Assembly: GCA_902805555.1 (NCBI GenBank)
Contig: CADCSY010000114.1
Span: 1-41,023 of the forward strand
Reading direction: 5' to 3'
Length of the DNA: 41,023 nt
DNA from: an uncultured Acidimicrobiales bacterium
GTDB taxonomy: Bacteria; Actinomycetota; Acidimicrobiia; Acidimicrobiales; CADCSY01
Made by a program: the position numbers and the translations under genes. How positions within the stretch are numbered: position 1 is the first letter of the stretch; the number at the start of each line of letters is the position of its first letter. Positions 9,903 to 18,364 of this stretch are shown here, piece after piece. Below the pieces are notes generated by a model. The model saw only the letters and a program-made list of their open reading frames with translations. It made no database searches and was not told the origin of the DNA.

Positions 9903-11282
9903 CTACCTGGGCGGTGCCCCCCGCCCGGGAGGGCCGGAGCGGCCGGGCGCCTCGGCCGTCGCGGGCCGACCGGCCAGCGCAGACCCGGCCACGCCGGTCC
10001 CCGAACCGCCCGTCGCAGCACCGCCCGTCCCGGCACCGCCCGTCTCCATGCCGCACCCCCCCGCCGCCCCGGCGTGCGGCGTCGTCGGGCGGTCGTAGCG
10101 ACCCTGCCCCGCCCAGCGGCGCACCTGGAACAGGTCGCGCACCATCCGGGCGGCGTCGAGCACCACCCGCACGCTCGAGCCCGAGGTCCTGAGGAGGGTC
10201 ACCGGCACCTCCGCCAGCGACAGGCGGTCGCGCTCCACGAGGTGGAGGACCTCGACGTCGAACGCGAAGCCGTCGAGGCGGGTCCGGGTGAAGATCTGCC
10301 GGGCGGCGTCGGCTCGGAACGCCTTGAGCCCGCACTGGGTGTCGCGGTACTGGCCGAGGAGCACGGTGGCGGCCAGCGCGTTGAACAGCCGGCCGCTCAC
10401 GGTGCGCAGGAGCGACGGCCCCCCCTCGGAGCGGGAGTCGGGGTGCTGCCGGTTGCCCACGGCCACGTCCCTCCCCCCCTCGACGGCGGCCAGCAGGTCG
10501 AGGAGCAGGGCCGGCGGGTAGGCGAGGTCGGCGTCGGTGAAGGCGACGCACCGCCCGCAGCTGGCCAGCACGCCCGCCCGCACGGCGGCTCCCTTGCCGC
10601 GGTTGGAGGGCAGCCGGACGACCCTGGCGCCGGCGGCCTCCGCCTCCCGGGCGGTCCCGTCGGACGACCCGTCGTCGACCACCACGACCTCGAGCCCGCC
10701 GTCCTGCTCCACGGTGACGAGGGCTCGCCTGATGCTGCCCACCGCCGAGGCGATCCGGTCTGCCTCGTCGTAGGCGGGGACGACGACGCTCAGCCGCAGG
10801 TCCCCCGGCGGCGGGCCGGTGGTCGTGCGGGCCGTCAACGAGCGCCGGAGGTCCGGCAGCAGGGCGGCGCGGTAGGCGACGAGGCGCAGCGTGGCCGCCA
10901 CGGCCAGCCCCGACGACTTGGCCGTGAGCAGGCGGGCCGGCGTCGGCGCCGGCCCGGCGAGGAGGCGGGTGAGCGCCACGTCGACGGCACCCGCGGCCAG
11001 GGCGGTGAGCGCGAAGACACCGGGCCGGTTCGCCCAGCGCACGTAGGGGTCGTCCCCGAAGGTCACCCGGCGGTGGAGGGTGAACGACGACGCCGACGCC
11101 ACGGCGACGGCGAGGACGTCGGCCCGCACGACGTCGAGCCGGCCGCGGCGGGTCGAGGCGACGAGGGTGCCGATGTCGAGGGCGGTGACGGCCACGCTGA
11201 CCCTGAGGAGGCGGCGGAGCTGGCGCCTCCCCGGCCCGGCCCCCCGGCCGGCCCCGGGGGGGGTGGCCCGGCGACCGCTCAC
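9903..11282 (-). CDS. GtrA-like membrane domain fused to GT2 glycosyltransferase
   Basis: This 459-residue fusion begins with a GtrA-like membrane domain (about residues 20-150, several hydrophobic helices and the marker SSFTLHRRVTFGDD). A family 2 glycosyltransferase of the polyprenyl-phosphate-sugar synthase type follows (about 160-400): LSVVVPAYDEADRI, VVVVDDGSSDGTA, the metal-binding FTDADLAYPP, VGNRQ, and TQCGLKAFR. Such enzymes load a sugar from a nucleotide donor onto a polyprenyl phosphate, and GtrA domains are thought to help flip it. The C-terminal tail is Gly/Thr/Ala-rich repeats of no known function. The GTG at 11282 overlaps the stop of the upstream membrane protein (GTGA), so the two are translationally coupled. 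GtrA comes first here, whereas the usual fusion order has GT2 first. Confidence 0.85.
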   Translation of the reverse strand: MSGRRATPPGAGRGAGPGRRQLRRLLRVSVAVTALDIGTLVASTRRGRLDVVRADVLAVAVASASSFTLHRRVTFGDDPYVRWANRPGVFALTALAAGAVDVALTRLLAGPAPTPARLLTAKSSGLAVAATLRLVAYRAALLPDLRRSLTARTTTGPPPGDLRLSVVVPAYDEADRIASAVGSIRRALVTVEQDGGLEVVVVDDGSSDGTAREAEAAGARVVRLPSNRGKGAAVRAGVLASCGRCVAFTDADLAYPPALLLDLLAAVEGGRDVAVGNRQHPDSRSEGGPSLLRTVSGRLFNALAATVLLGQYRDTQCGLKAFRADAARQIFTRTRLDGFAFDVEVLHLVERDRLSLAEVPVTLLRTSGSSVRVVLDAARMVRDLFQVRRWAGQGRYDRPTTPHAGAAGGCGMETGGAGTGGAATGGSGTGVAGSALAGRPATAEAPGRSGPPGRGAPPR

Positions 11283-13798
11283 TGGTCGGGCAGGACCGCC
11301 ACGTCCTCGTCCCCTGCCACGGCTCGCCGCCCCGGGATCGGACCGTCGTCGCCCGACCGGGTGCGGGCGCCCGGCCCAGCCGGCTCCGACGGGGACGTCG
11401 GCTCGTGCACCTCCCAACCCGTCGCGTCGGGCGCCGGGCGGGCGGTCCCGGCGGGGGCGGGCCGGAGCCGGACCGGTCCGGCACGGACGAGGAGCACGAC
11501 GCCGACCACGCCGGCCAGGGTGAGCGCCCAGCTGAGCCACTCGACCTCGGTCGTGCCGTAGACCAGCCGGACGTCGGTGGCGGTCGGGACCACGACCATC
11601 AGGTTGGGGGTGATGCGGTAGGGACCCTCCGCCCCCTCGGCCCGCCAGTTCGGGAAGTACGAGGCCCGCACCACCACCGGCGTGCCGACCTGGTCCACGG
11701 AGAACGAGATCCAGTCGTCGCCGCTGTCGACGCCGGAGACCTCGGCGGCGGCGGTGGGGCGAACCTCCGGCTCCTCGCCGGCGTCCACCCGCTGCCACGA
11801 CGCGGGACCGTCGGCCGCCAGCGGCACCCGCCAGCGAGCCTGGTCCACGTACCACGCCACCGACCGCTCGAGCCAGACCTCACCGCCGGCGGCCGCTCCA
11901 CGGGAGACGGCCGGGAGGGCGTCGAGGGGCGCCACGAGCTCGCTGCCGGCGACCTCGTACACCCTCCACGGGCCGGAGGCGGCGAGGTGGGTGAGGTCGG
12001 GCTCGACATCGGCCTGCGCCGCCGCCTCGGGCGTGTAGGTCAGGTAGTAGCGGACACCGAGGAGCTGCAGGTGGTCGACCCCCCGCCCCACGTCGAGGGG
12101 ACCGTAGGGCATGTCCCGCTGCGCCCTCGAGGGCGTCAGGGAGAGCTCCGACTGGTTGACGAAGTGGTAGGGCGTGGTGGCCGAGGCCTCGAAGTAGAGG
12201 CCCTCCATCGAGTCGATGCAGCCGTCGGTCCAGTACGGCAGGAGCATCGGGGCCATCGGCGTCCCGTACGCGTCCAGGTCCGGGTGGTACTCCCACATGG
12301 CGCGCCCGCAGCCCTCGCTCCGACCGACGGCCGCCATCGTGTCGACCAGCGCCCGGTACTCCGGGTACTTCTCCTTCCGCTCGTAGCCGGAGTAGTTCCA
12401 GCGGGCCCAGTCGGGCACGTAGCTCCGGTCGGCCGTGGTGAGCCCCGCCCACCGGTACGTGCCGTCGACCTGCTCCTCGCCGAAGGGCAGCGCCCGCAGG
12501 GGGAGGGCGACGGCCACGAGCCCGGTGAGCCCGGCGGCCAGCCCGAGGAGCAGCCGGGGCAGGAACGGCGGCCGCTCCGGGTCGCGGGCGACGACGGTGG
12601 CGGCGGCCACGGCGAGCTCGGCCACCGCCACGGCGGCCAGCAGGTAGAGGGAGAGGTACCAGAACGGCAGCAGGCGGGCGTTCCAGAGGCGGCCCTGCGG
12701 CGCCACGACGTAGCCGGCTGCGGCCACGGCTGCGATCACCGTGAGGAAGATCCCGAGCCGGCGACGTTGCACGAGCGAGACCCCGACCCCCACCAGGGCC
12801 AGGACGGCGACGACGGTCAGGTCACCGGGCACCGCCCCGGTGGCCGCCCCGCCCAGCGCCCGGGTCAGCGCCTCCCCGAGGCGGCCCGGGAAGAGCCCCT
12901 CGAGCAGCTCCTGCTTCTTCTCCCACCCCATGTCGTTGAGGTAGGGCCGGCGCAGGACGAACGGGAGCGTCCAGAACCCGGTGAGCGCCGCCCCCACCAC
13001 CGCCGTGGGCAGCGCCCACCGGAACCGGTCGCGGAGCCGGGTCGGGCCCGCCCGGAGCGCCAGGGCGAGGACCGTGCCGACGACGGCGAAGATCGCAGGG
13101 ATGACGTGGCAGAGCGCGCACAGCGCCAGCAGCACGGCCGCGGTGGCCCGGTGCCGGCCCGTCTCGAGGCCTCGCAGGACCACCCCGACGTAGACCACGG
13201 CGATCGAGAGCGAGATCGAGAACGCGAACTCGCCGGCCAGGGTCGACGCGATGTTCCCCCCGTAGATGCTGAAGGACCGGTCGAAGAGGAACCCGACGGT
13301 CGCCACCGCCAGCAGCGGGGGGCCCGGGAACGGCATCCGGGTCAGGCGCCCGAGCGCCCACGCCGCCACCGGGAGGGTGGCGATGCCGAGGACGGTGACG
13401 AGCTTGAAGGCGACCTCGTAGGGCAGGACCAGGTCGAGGCCCACGATGAGCAGGCTCGGGACCACCATGTAGAAGTGGTAGGCCGGGAACCCGGCGTACC
13501 AGTCGGGTGCCCACCCGGCCAGCCGTCCCTGTGGCAGGAGGGTGTCGCGGAGGTACGCCGGGCCCCACACGTGGGCCCCCATGTCGCCACCGGCGGGCGT
13601 CGTCGTCGTGAGCAGCAGGCCGGGCTCGAGCTGGCTGATCGTGAAGACGACGGCCAGCGCCACCATGGCGACGCTGATGCACGTCTCGGTGGTCGACCGC
13701 CGCCGGTCGGCGTCGCCCGGCGGCTCCGACGGCCTGGCGTCGTCGTCCCGTCCCCCGGCCGGCGCAGGCGCGTCGGCCTCGATGGTCGGGACGGCCAT
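11279..13798 (-). CDS. Large GT-C-like multi-pass membrane protein (PTPS-related family)
   Basis: This roughly 839-residue protein has about ten membrane helices in its first 430 residues, a long extracytoplasmic domain (about 430-770) and a last helix near 775-795. The first loop, GGDMGAHVWGPAYLRDTL, followed by WYAGFPAYHFY, matches actinobacterial membrane proteins annotated as 6-pyruvoyl-tetrahydropterin synthase-related. That name is historical; the fold groups with GT-C glycosyltransferases and the Asp in the first loop is the likely catalytic residue. Coupling to the downstream polyprenyl-sugar synthase suggests it uses the lipid-linked sugar on the outer face of the membrane; this is inference. 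A GTG at 13819 would add seven residues. The C-terminal 60 residues are Pro/Gly-rich and cytoplasmic or disordered. Confidence 0.75.
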   Translation of the reverse strand: MAVPTIEADAPAPAGGRDDDARPSEPPGDADRRRSTTETCISVAMVALAVVFTISQLEPGLLLTTTTPAGGDMGAHVWGPAYLRDTLLPQGRLAGWAPDWYAGFPAYHFYMVVPSLLIVGLDLVLPYEVAFKLVTVLGIATLPVAAWALGRLTRMPFPGPPLLAVATVGFLFDRSFSIYGGNIASTLAGEFAFSISLSIAVVYVGVVLRGLETGRHRATAAVLLALCALCHVIPAIFAVVGTVLALALRAGPTRLRDRFRWALPTAVVGAALTGFWTLPFVLRRPYLNDMGWEKKQELLEGLFPGRLGEALTRALGGAATGAVPGDLTVVAVLALVGVGVSLVQRRRLGIFLTVIAAVAAAGYVVAPQGRLWNARLLPFWYLSLYLLAAVAVAELAVAAATVVARDPERPPFLPRLLLGLAAGLTGLVAVALPLRALPFGEEQVDGTYRWAGLTTADRSYVPDWARWNYSGYERKEKYPEYRALVDTMAAVGRSEGCGRAMWEYHPDLDAYGTPMAPMLLPYWTDGCIDSMEGLYFEASATTPYHFVNQSELSLTPSRAQRDMPYGPLDVGRGVDHLQLLGVRYYLTYTPEAAAQADVEPDLTHLAASGPWRVYEVAGSELVAPLDALPAVSRGAAAGGEVWLERSVAWYVDQARWRVPLAADGPASWQRVDAGEEPEVRPTAAAEVSGVDSGDDWISFSVDQVGTPVVVRASYFPNWRAEGAEGPYRITPNLMVVVPTATDVRLVYGTTEVEWLSWALTLAGVVGVVLLVRAGPVRLRPAPAGTARPAPDATGWEVHEPTSPSEPAGPGARTRSGDDGPIPGRRAVAGDEDVAVLPDQ

Positions 13799-13864
13799 GG
13801 TGCGCACATCTTGCACCACGCCACGGCACCGCCCGAGTCGGGCCGGCGCCGCCCGCCCCGGGGC

Positions 13865-14074
13865 TCAGGAGCGTGCTGCGGCCACCTTCTTGGTGCTCGA
13901 GACGGTGTCGAGGATCGAGCTGAAGGCGACGTCCTCGCCGTCGCGGCGCCACCAGCGGCTGTCGCAGGTCGAGCACGAGCGCATCACCATGGCGCGCCCT
14001 GCCTGGTCGAGGTGGATCTCGACGAGGTGGGCCGCGCAACGGGGGCAGCGTGCGGACATGGTGGAGGAGGCCAT
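13865..14074 (-). CDS. Small zinc-ribbon protein
   Basis: This 69-residue protein has two CxxC pairs, CPRC (about residues 10-13) and CSTC (about 34-37), separated by a beta-rich segment, followed by WWRRDGEDV and a basic tail. This is a zinc-ribbon layout of unknown role. A start at an internal Met (MSARCPRC) is also possible. It is preceded by CTCAA-N17-GCCGAT ending 8 nt before the ATG, which resembles actinobacterial flagellar-sigma promoters. A link to motility would be inference only. Confidence 0.65.
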   Translation of the reverse strand: MASSTMSARCPRCAAHLVEIHLDQAGRAMVMRSCSTCDSRWWRRDGEDVAFSSILDTVSSTKKVAAARS

Positions 14075-14082
14075 GGTTGTGC

Positions 14083-14110
14083 ATCGGCGCGCAACCCCTC
14101 CCGACTTGAG
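14083..14110 (-). promoter_or_regulatory. Flagellar-sigma-like promoter CTCAA-N17-GCCGAT
   Basis: On the minus strand CTCAA (14110 to 14106) and GCCGAT (14088 to 14083) are separated by 17 nt. From memory, FliA sites in motile actinomycetes follow CTCA(A/T)-N15-17-GCCGAA. The predicted start of transcription falls 1-3 nt before the ATG of the zinc-ribbon gene. Confidence 0.4.
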
Positions 14111-14165
14111 CGGTTCCTGCGAATCTGCGGCGAAGGGCAGGTCGGCGGGCCCTCGCCGGCGGGCC

Positions 14166-14918
14166 TCAGCCGTAGAGGAGGCTCAGCAGCGCCGTCAGGT
14201 TGAAGGCGACGTGGGCCCAGATCGCGAGCCCGAGGCGGCCGACGCGCAGCGTCACCACACCGAGCACGATCCCGAACAGGACGAGGGCCAGGAGGTCGAA
14301 GAGCTGGAAGTGCACGAGGCCGAAGACGAGCGCGGGGACGACGACGGCGGCCCGGTCACCGAAGCGGCGCTGGACCGACCGGAGGAACAGGCCCCGGTAG
14401 AAGAGCTCCTCGAACAGCGGTGCGGCCACGGCGGCGATGAGGATCACGAGCGCGACCCCGACGCCGTTCGTGGCGTCGGCGGTGAGCTCCTGGGCCGACT
14501 CCCCCACCCGGTCGACGTCGAGGCCGAGCAGGGGGTACAGGACCTGCAGGACGATCCCGAGGGCGAGCTGCAGGGCGAGCCCGAGCAGGAGCCCGAGAGG
14601 GACGTCGGTCCAGCGCATGGCCAGGCCGAAGTCCACCCGGAGGCTGCGCCGCCCCTTGAGGTTGGTGGCGAGGACGGGGACGCCGAGCAGGGCCAGCCAC
14701 AGCGGGACCTGGAGCAGCGTGGTCCCCCACAAGGGCAGGTCGGCGAGGCCGTCCGACCCGATGACTGCGACCACCACGCTGACCGCCAGGACGGAGAGCA
14801 GCAGGCTGAGGACGACGCCGGCGAGCGCGTCTCCCATCCCCCAGCGCACGCGGTCGTCGGGCGCCACGAAGTCGGGGACGGGATCGATCCCCGGGCTGGT
14901 CGCACCCGCCGCGGTCAC
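14166..14918 (-). CDS. CPBP-family intramembrane metalloprotease
   Basis: This 250-residue membrane protein has about seven hydrophobic segments and the CPBP (Abi/CaaX-like) motifs in order: EELFYRGLFLR (motif 1, EExxxR) near residues 172-182, FGLVHFQ (motif 2, His) near 205-211, and HVAFN (motif 3) near 235-239. Proteins of this family are CaaX-type or uncharacterised intramembrane proteases; no substrate is indicated. The GTG start at 14918 has a TAGGGT -10 box exactly 6 nt upstream. The gene sits between a zinc-ribbon gene and DUF3499, all on the minus strand. Confidence 0.9.
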   Translation of the reverse strand: MTAAGATSPGIDPVPDFVAPDDRVRWGMGDALAGVVLSLLLSVLAVSVVVAVIGSDGLADLPLWGTTLLQVPLWLALLGVPVLATNLKGRRSLRVDFGLAMRWTDVPLGLLLGLALQLALGIVLQVLYPLLGLDVDRVGESAQELTADATNGVGVALVILIAAVAAPLFEELFYRGLFLRSVQRRFGDRAAVVVPALVFGLVHFQLFDLLALVLFGIVLGVVTLRVGRLGLAIWAHVAFNLTALLSLLYG

Positions 14919-14924
14919 CCGGCG

Positions 14925-14930
14925 ACCCTA
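14925..14930 (-). promoter_or_regulatory. -10 box TAGGGT, 6 nt before GTG (leaderless)
   Basis: Minus-strand TAGGGT, CGCCGG, then the GTG of the CPBP gene at 14918. It lies in the 26-bp gap after the DUF3499 stop, so the two genes can be transcribed separately. Confidence 0.5.
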
Positions 14931-14944
14931 CCGGGGCCCCCGCC

Positions 14945-15235
14945 TCAGCCGGCCCGGCGCGACAGCAGCCGACCGGCGTCGGCCCTGCGGTCGGCCCGGC
15001 CTCGCCGACGGTCGGGGCCCTCGCCCCGGCGGTCGCTGCGCTCCCCCCGGAGGTCGCTGCGCTCCCAGCCCTGCGGCACGCTGAGCCCGTCGGCGTGGTC
15101 CGTGCACAGGTCGTACCCGGCCGGGGAGCGCTCGGGGTCGAGGTCGCCGAGCCACACCGTGCGGGCCCCGTAGCCGTAGGACATCGTGGTGGTGGCGGCG
15201 CGGGAGCAACCGGTCCGCGAGCACGTACGGGCCAT
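14945..15235 (-). CDS. DUF3499 family protein
   Basis: The first 58 residues (CSRTGCSRAATTTMSYGYGARTVWLGDL, YDLCTDHADGLSVPQGWE) match the actinobacterial DUF3499 family, which has CxxxxC and CxxH metal-ligand-like positions and no known function. The gene normally lies close to manB in actinobacteria, as here. After GWE the protein continues for about 38 residues of Arg/Asp/Gly-rich sequence with repeated ERSD units, which is not family-conserved. The ATG at 15235 is chosen over an upstream in-frame start because a TACCGT -10 box sits exactly 6 nt before it. Confidence 0.85.
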   Translation of the reverse strand: MARTCSRTGCSRAATTTMSYGYGARTVWLGDLDPERSPAGYDLCTDHADGLSVPQGWERSDLRGERSDRRGEGPDRRRGRADRRADAGRLLSRRAG

Positions 15236-15241
15236 CCGCCG

Positions 15242-15300
15242 ACGGTAGCTGTGGCCGGACGGGGGCTGCAGGTCCGGTTGTCGGGGGGTCACCGTACGAT
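15242..15300. promoter_or_regulatory. Divergent leaderless promoters of DUF3499 and ftsH
   Basis: Minus-strand TACCGT (15247 to 15242) lies 6 nt before the DUF3499 ATG. Plus-strand TACGAT (15295-15300) lies 6 nt before the ftsH ATG at 15307. Neither gene has a convincing ribosome binding site, so both are predicted to start transcription at the start codon. No good -35 box is visible for either. Confidence 0.6.
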
Positions 15301-15306
15301 GGACCC

Positions 15307-17217
<1,911 letters not shown>

Positions 17218-17228
17218 GCCCGGCGGAC

Positions 17229-17276
17229 ACCGCCTGAGTGCAGGCCGCCGGCGGCCGGCGCCACCGGCCGGGCGGT
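17229..17276. terminator. GC-rich nested hairpin between convergent genes
   Basis: ACCGCC (17229-17234) can pair with GGCGGT (17271-17276), enclosing the palindrome GGCCGCCGGCGGCC (17243-17256) and the stem GGCCGG/CCGGCC (17253-17269). It lies between the end of ftsH and the end of the thioredoxin-like gene, and could serve both strands. No T-tract is present. Confidence 0.45.
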
Positions 17277-17280
17277 TCCG

Positions 17281-17727
17281 TCAGGCCGGCGCCCGTGGAC
17301 CAGGGCCGGCGTCGCGCAGCTCGGCCACCGCAGCCCACAGGTCGGTGGCGGTCGGCGGGCCCACGAAGCTCGCTCGCACCACCCCGTCGGCATCGGCCAC
17401 CACCACCGTCGGGACGGCGTCGATGGCGTAGCGGCGGTGCACCTCGGGTCGGACCCCCACCGCCACCTCGTCGACAGCCACGTCCTCCGACGCCAGCACC
17501 GCAGCCTTGGCGGCCGTGCCTGCGCAGGCGTCGCACGTCTCGGACGTGAACACCGCCACCAGCCAGGGCTGCGCCGGCCCCGCGAAGTCGGCCCGGTCGA
17601 GCTGCGTCGGCACCGCCCACCGGGGGGCCGTGGGCGCATCCGGAGAGCGACGGTCGATCAGGATCGCGATCACGACGGCGACGGCGATCACCACGCCGGC
17701 GATCAGCAGCCGCTCCACGCCGCCCAT
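17281..17727 (-). CDS. Membrane-anchored thioredoxin-like protein
   Basis: This 148-residue protein has an N-terminal membrane anchor (about residues 6-23, LLIAGVVIAVAVVIAILI) and a thioredoxin-like domain. The redox motif is CDAC (in VFTSETCDACAGT) and the cis-Pro is in IDAVPTVVVADADGVV. The domain is expected on the outer face of the membrane, where it could act in thiol exchange or thiol repair; the partner is unknown. The ATG at 17727 is chosen because it immediately precedes the anchor. It is divergent from the phasin-like gene, with 179 bp of shared upstream DNA. Confidence 0.8.
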   Translation of the reverse strand: MGGVERLLIAGVVIAVAVVIAILIDRRSPDAPTAPRWAVPTQLDRADFAGPAQPWLVAVFTSETCDACAGTAAKAAVLASEDVAVDEVAVGVRPEVHRRYAIDAVPTVVVADADGVVRASFVGPPTATDLWAAVAELRDAGPGPRAPA

Positions 17728-17810
17728 GATGCCCGGCACCGGTGACGATGCCCCGTCGTCGGACCCGGGGCTCGCTCGTGACACCCCTGCGCTCACTGGA
17801 GCGAGAGTGC

Positions 17811-17839
17811 TTGCAAAAGTTAGCGTTGCGCTGTATGGT
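17811..17839 (+). promoter_or_regulatory. Housekeeping-type promoter TTGCAA-N17-TATGGT
   Basis: The -35 TTGCAA (17811-17816) and -10 TATGGT (17834-17839) are separated by 17 nt. The start of transcription would be near 17846, giving a leader of about 60 nt with the ribosome binding site AAGGAG before the ATG at 17907. This is the best classical promoter in the window. Confidence 0.65.
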
Positions 17840-17906
17840 GCATGCACCCAGGACGAGCGGACAGCCCCAGCGTGGCTGCCGGTCCGCCGACACGAAGGAG
17901 CGAACG

Positions 17907-18275
17907 ATGGCAGAGCTCAGCCAGACCCTGCGAGATGCGGCCTACGTCGGTGTCGGTCTCGGCATCCTCACCTTCCAGCGGGCGCAGGTCCAGCGCCAGG
18001 AGATCAAGAAGCTCGTCGAGGCGCAGCTCGGTGACGCCAAGGGCGGCCTCGCCCAGCTCTCCGGCACGTTCGAGGACCGGGTGAAGGTGCTCGAGGAGCG
18101 CATCGAGGGCGTGCAGGAGCAGCTCGAGGCGGCCCTCGGCGAGCTCGAGACGAACCTGGACGCGGCGCTCGACGAGCTGGCCGCCCGCCTCCCCGAGCAG
18201 GCGCGCGACGCCCTTGGCACCGCCCGCACCGCCGCACGCGACGCCACGACCCAGCTGCGAGCCCTCGTCGCCTGA
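17907..18275 (+). CDS. Phasin/HbhA-like helical coiled-coil protein
   Basis: This 122-residue protein begins with LRDAAYVGVGLGILTFQRAQVQRQEIKKLVEAQL. A long amphipathic, Glu-rich coiled coil follows (about residues 50-95, FEDRVKVLEERIEGVQEQLEAALGEL) and the end is Ala/Arg-rich. This layout resembles small mycobacterial HbhA-like or phasin-like proteins that bind surfaces such as lipid or polyester granules, but the match is structural rather than motif-based. The strong promoter and AAGGAG ribosome site 7 nt before the ATG suggest high expression. A clear hairpin terminator follows. Confidence 0.65.
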   Translation: MAELSQTLRDAAYVGVGLGILTFQRAQVQRQEIKKLVEAQLGDAKGGLAQLSGTFEDRVKVLEERIEGVQEQLEAALGELETNLDAALDELAARLPEQARDALGTARTAARDATTQLRALVA

Positions 18276-18300
18276 CGACCGGCACCACAGCACCCCGCCT

Positions 18301-18339
18301 GGAGCGGGAGGGCCCATCCCCCCCGGGTCCTCCCGCTCC
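18301..18339. terminator. Strong hairpin terminator between convergent genes
   Basis: An 11-bp perfect stem, GGAGCGGGAGG (18301-18311) with CCTCCCGCTCC (18329-18339), follows the phasin-like gene by 25 bp and precedes the end of the convergent SpoIID-domain gene by a similar distance. It can end transcription on either strand. Confidence 0.7.
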
Positions 18340-18364
18340 TCCGCGTGCGGGCGCAGCGGCAGCC

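Noticed and set aside
8478-11561. Very long plus-strand open frame (over 1000 codons) opposite manB and the GtrA-GT2 gene
   Set aside because: It is an antisense shadow of high-GC coding sequence. It has no domain motifs, a composition rich in Arg, Gly and His, and the opposite strand carries clear conserved enzymes.
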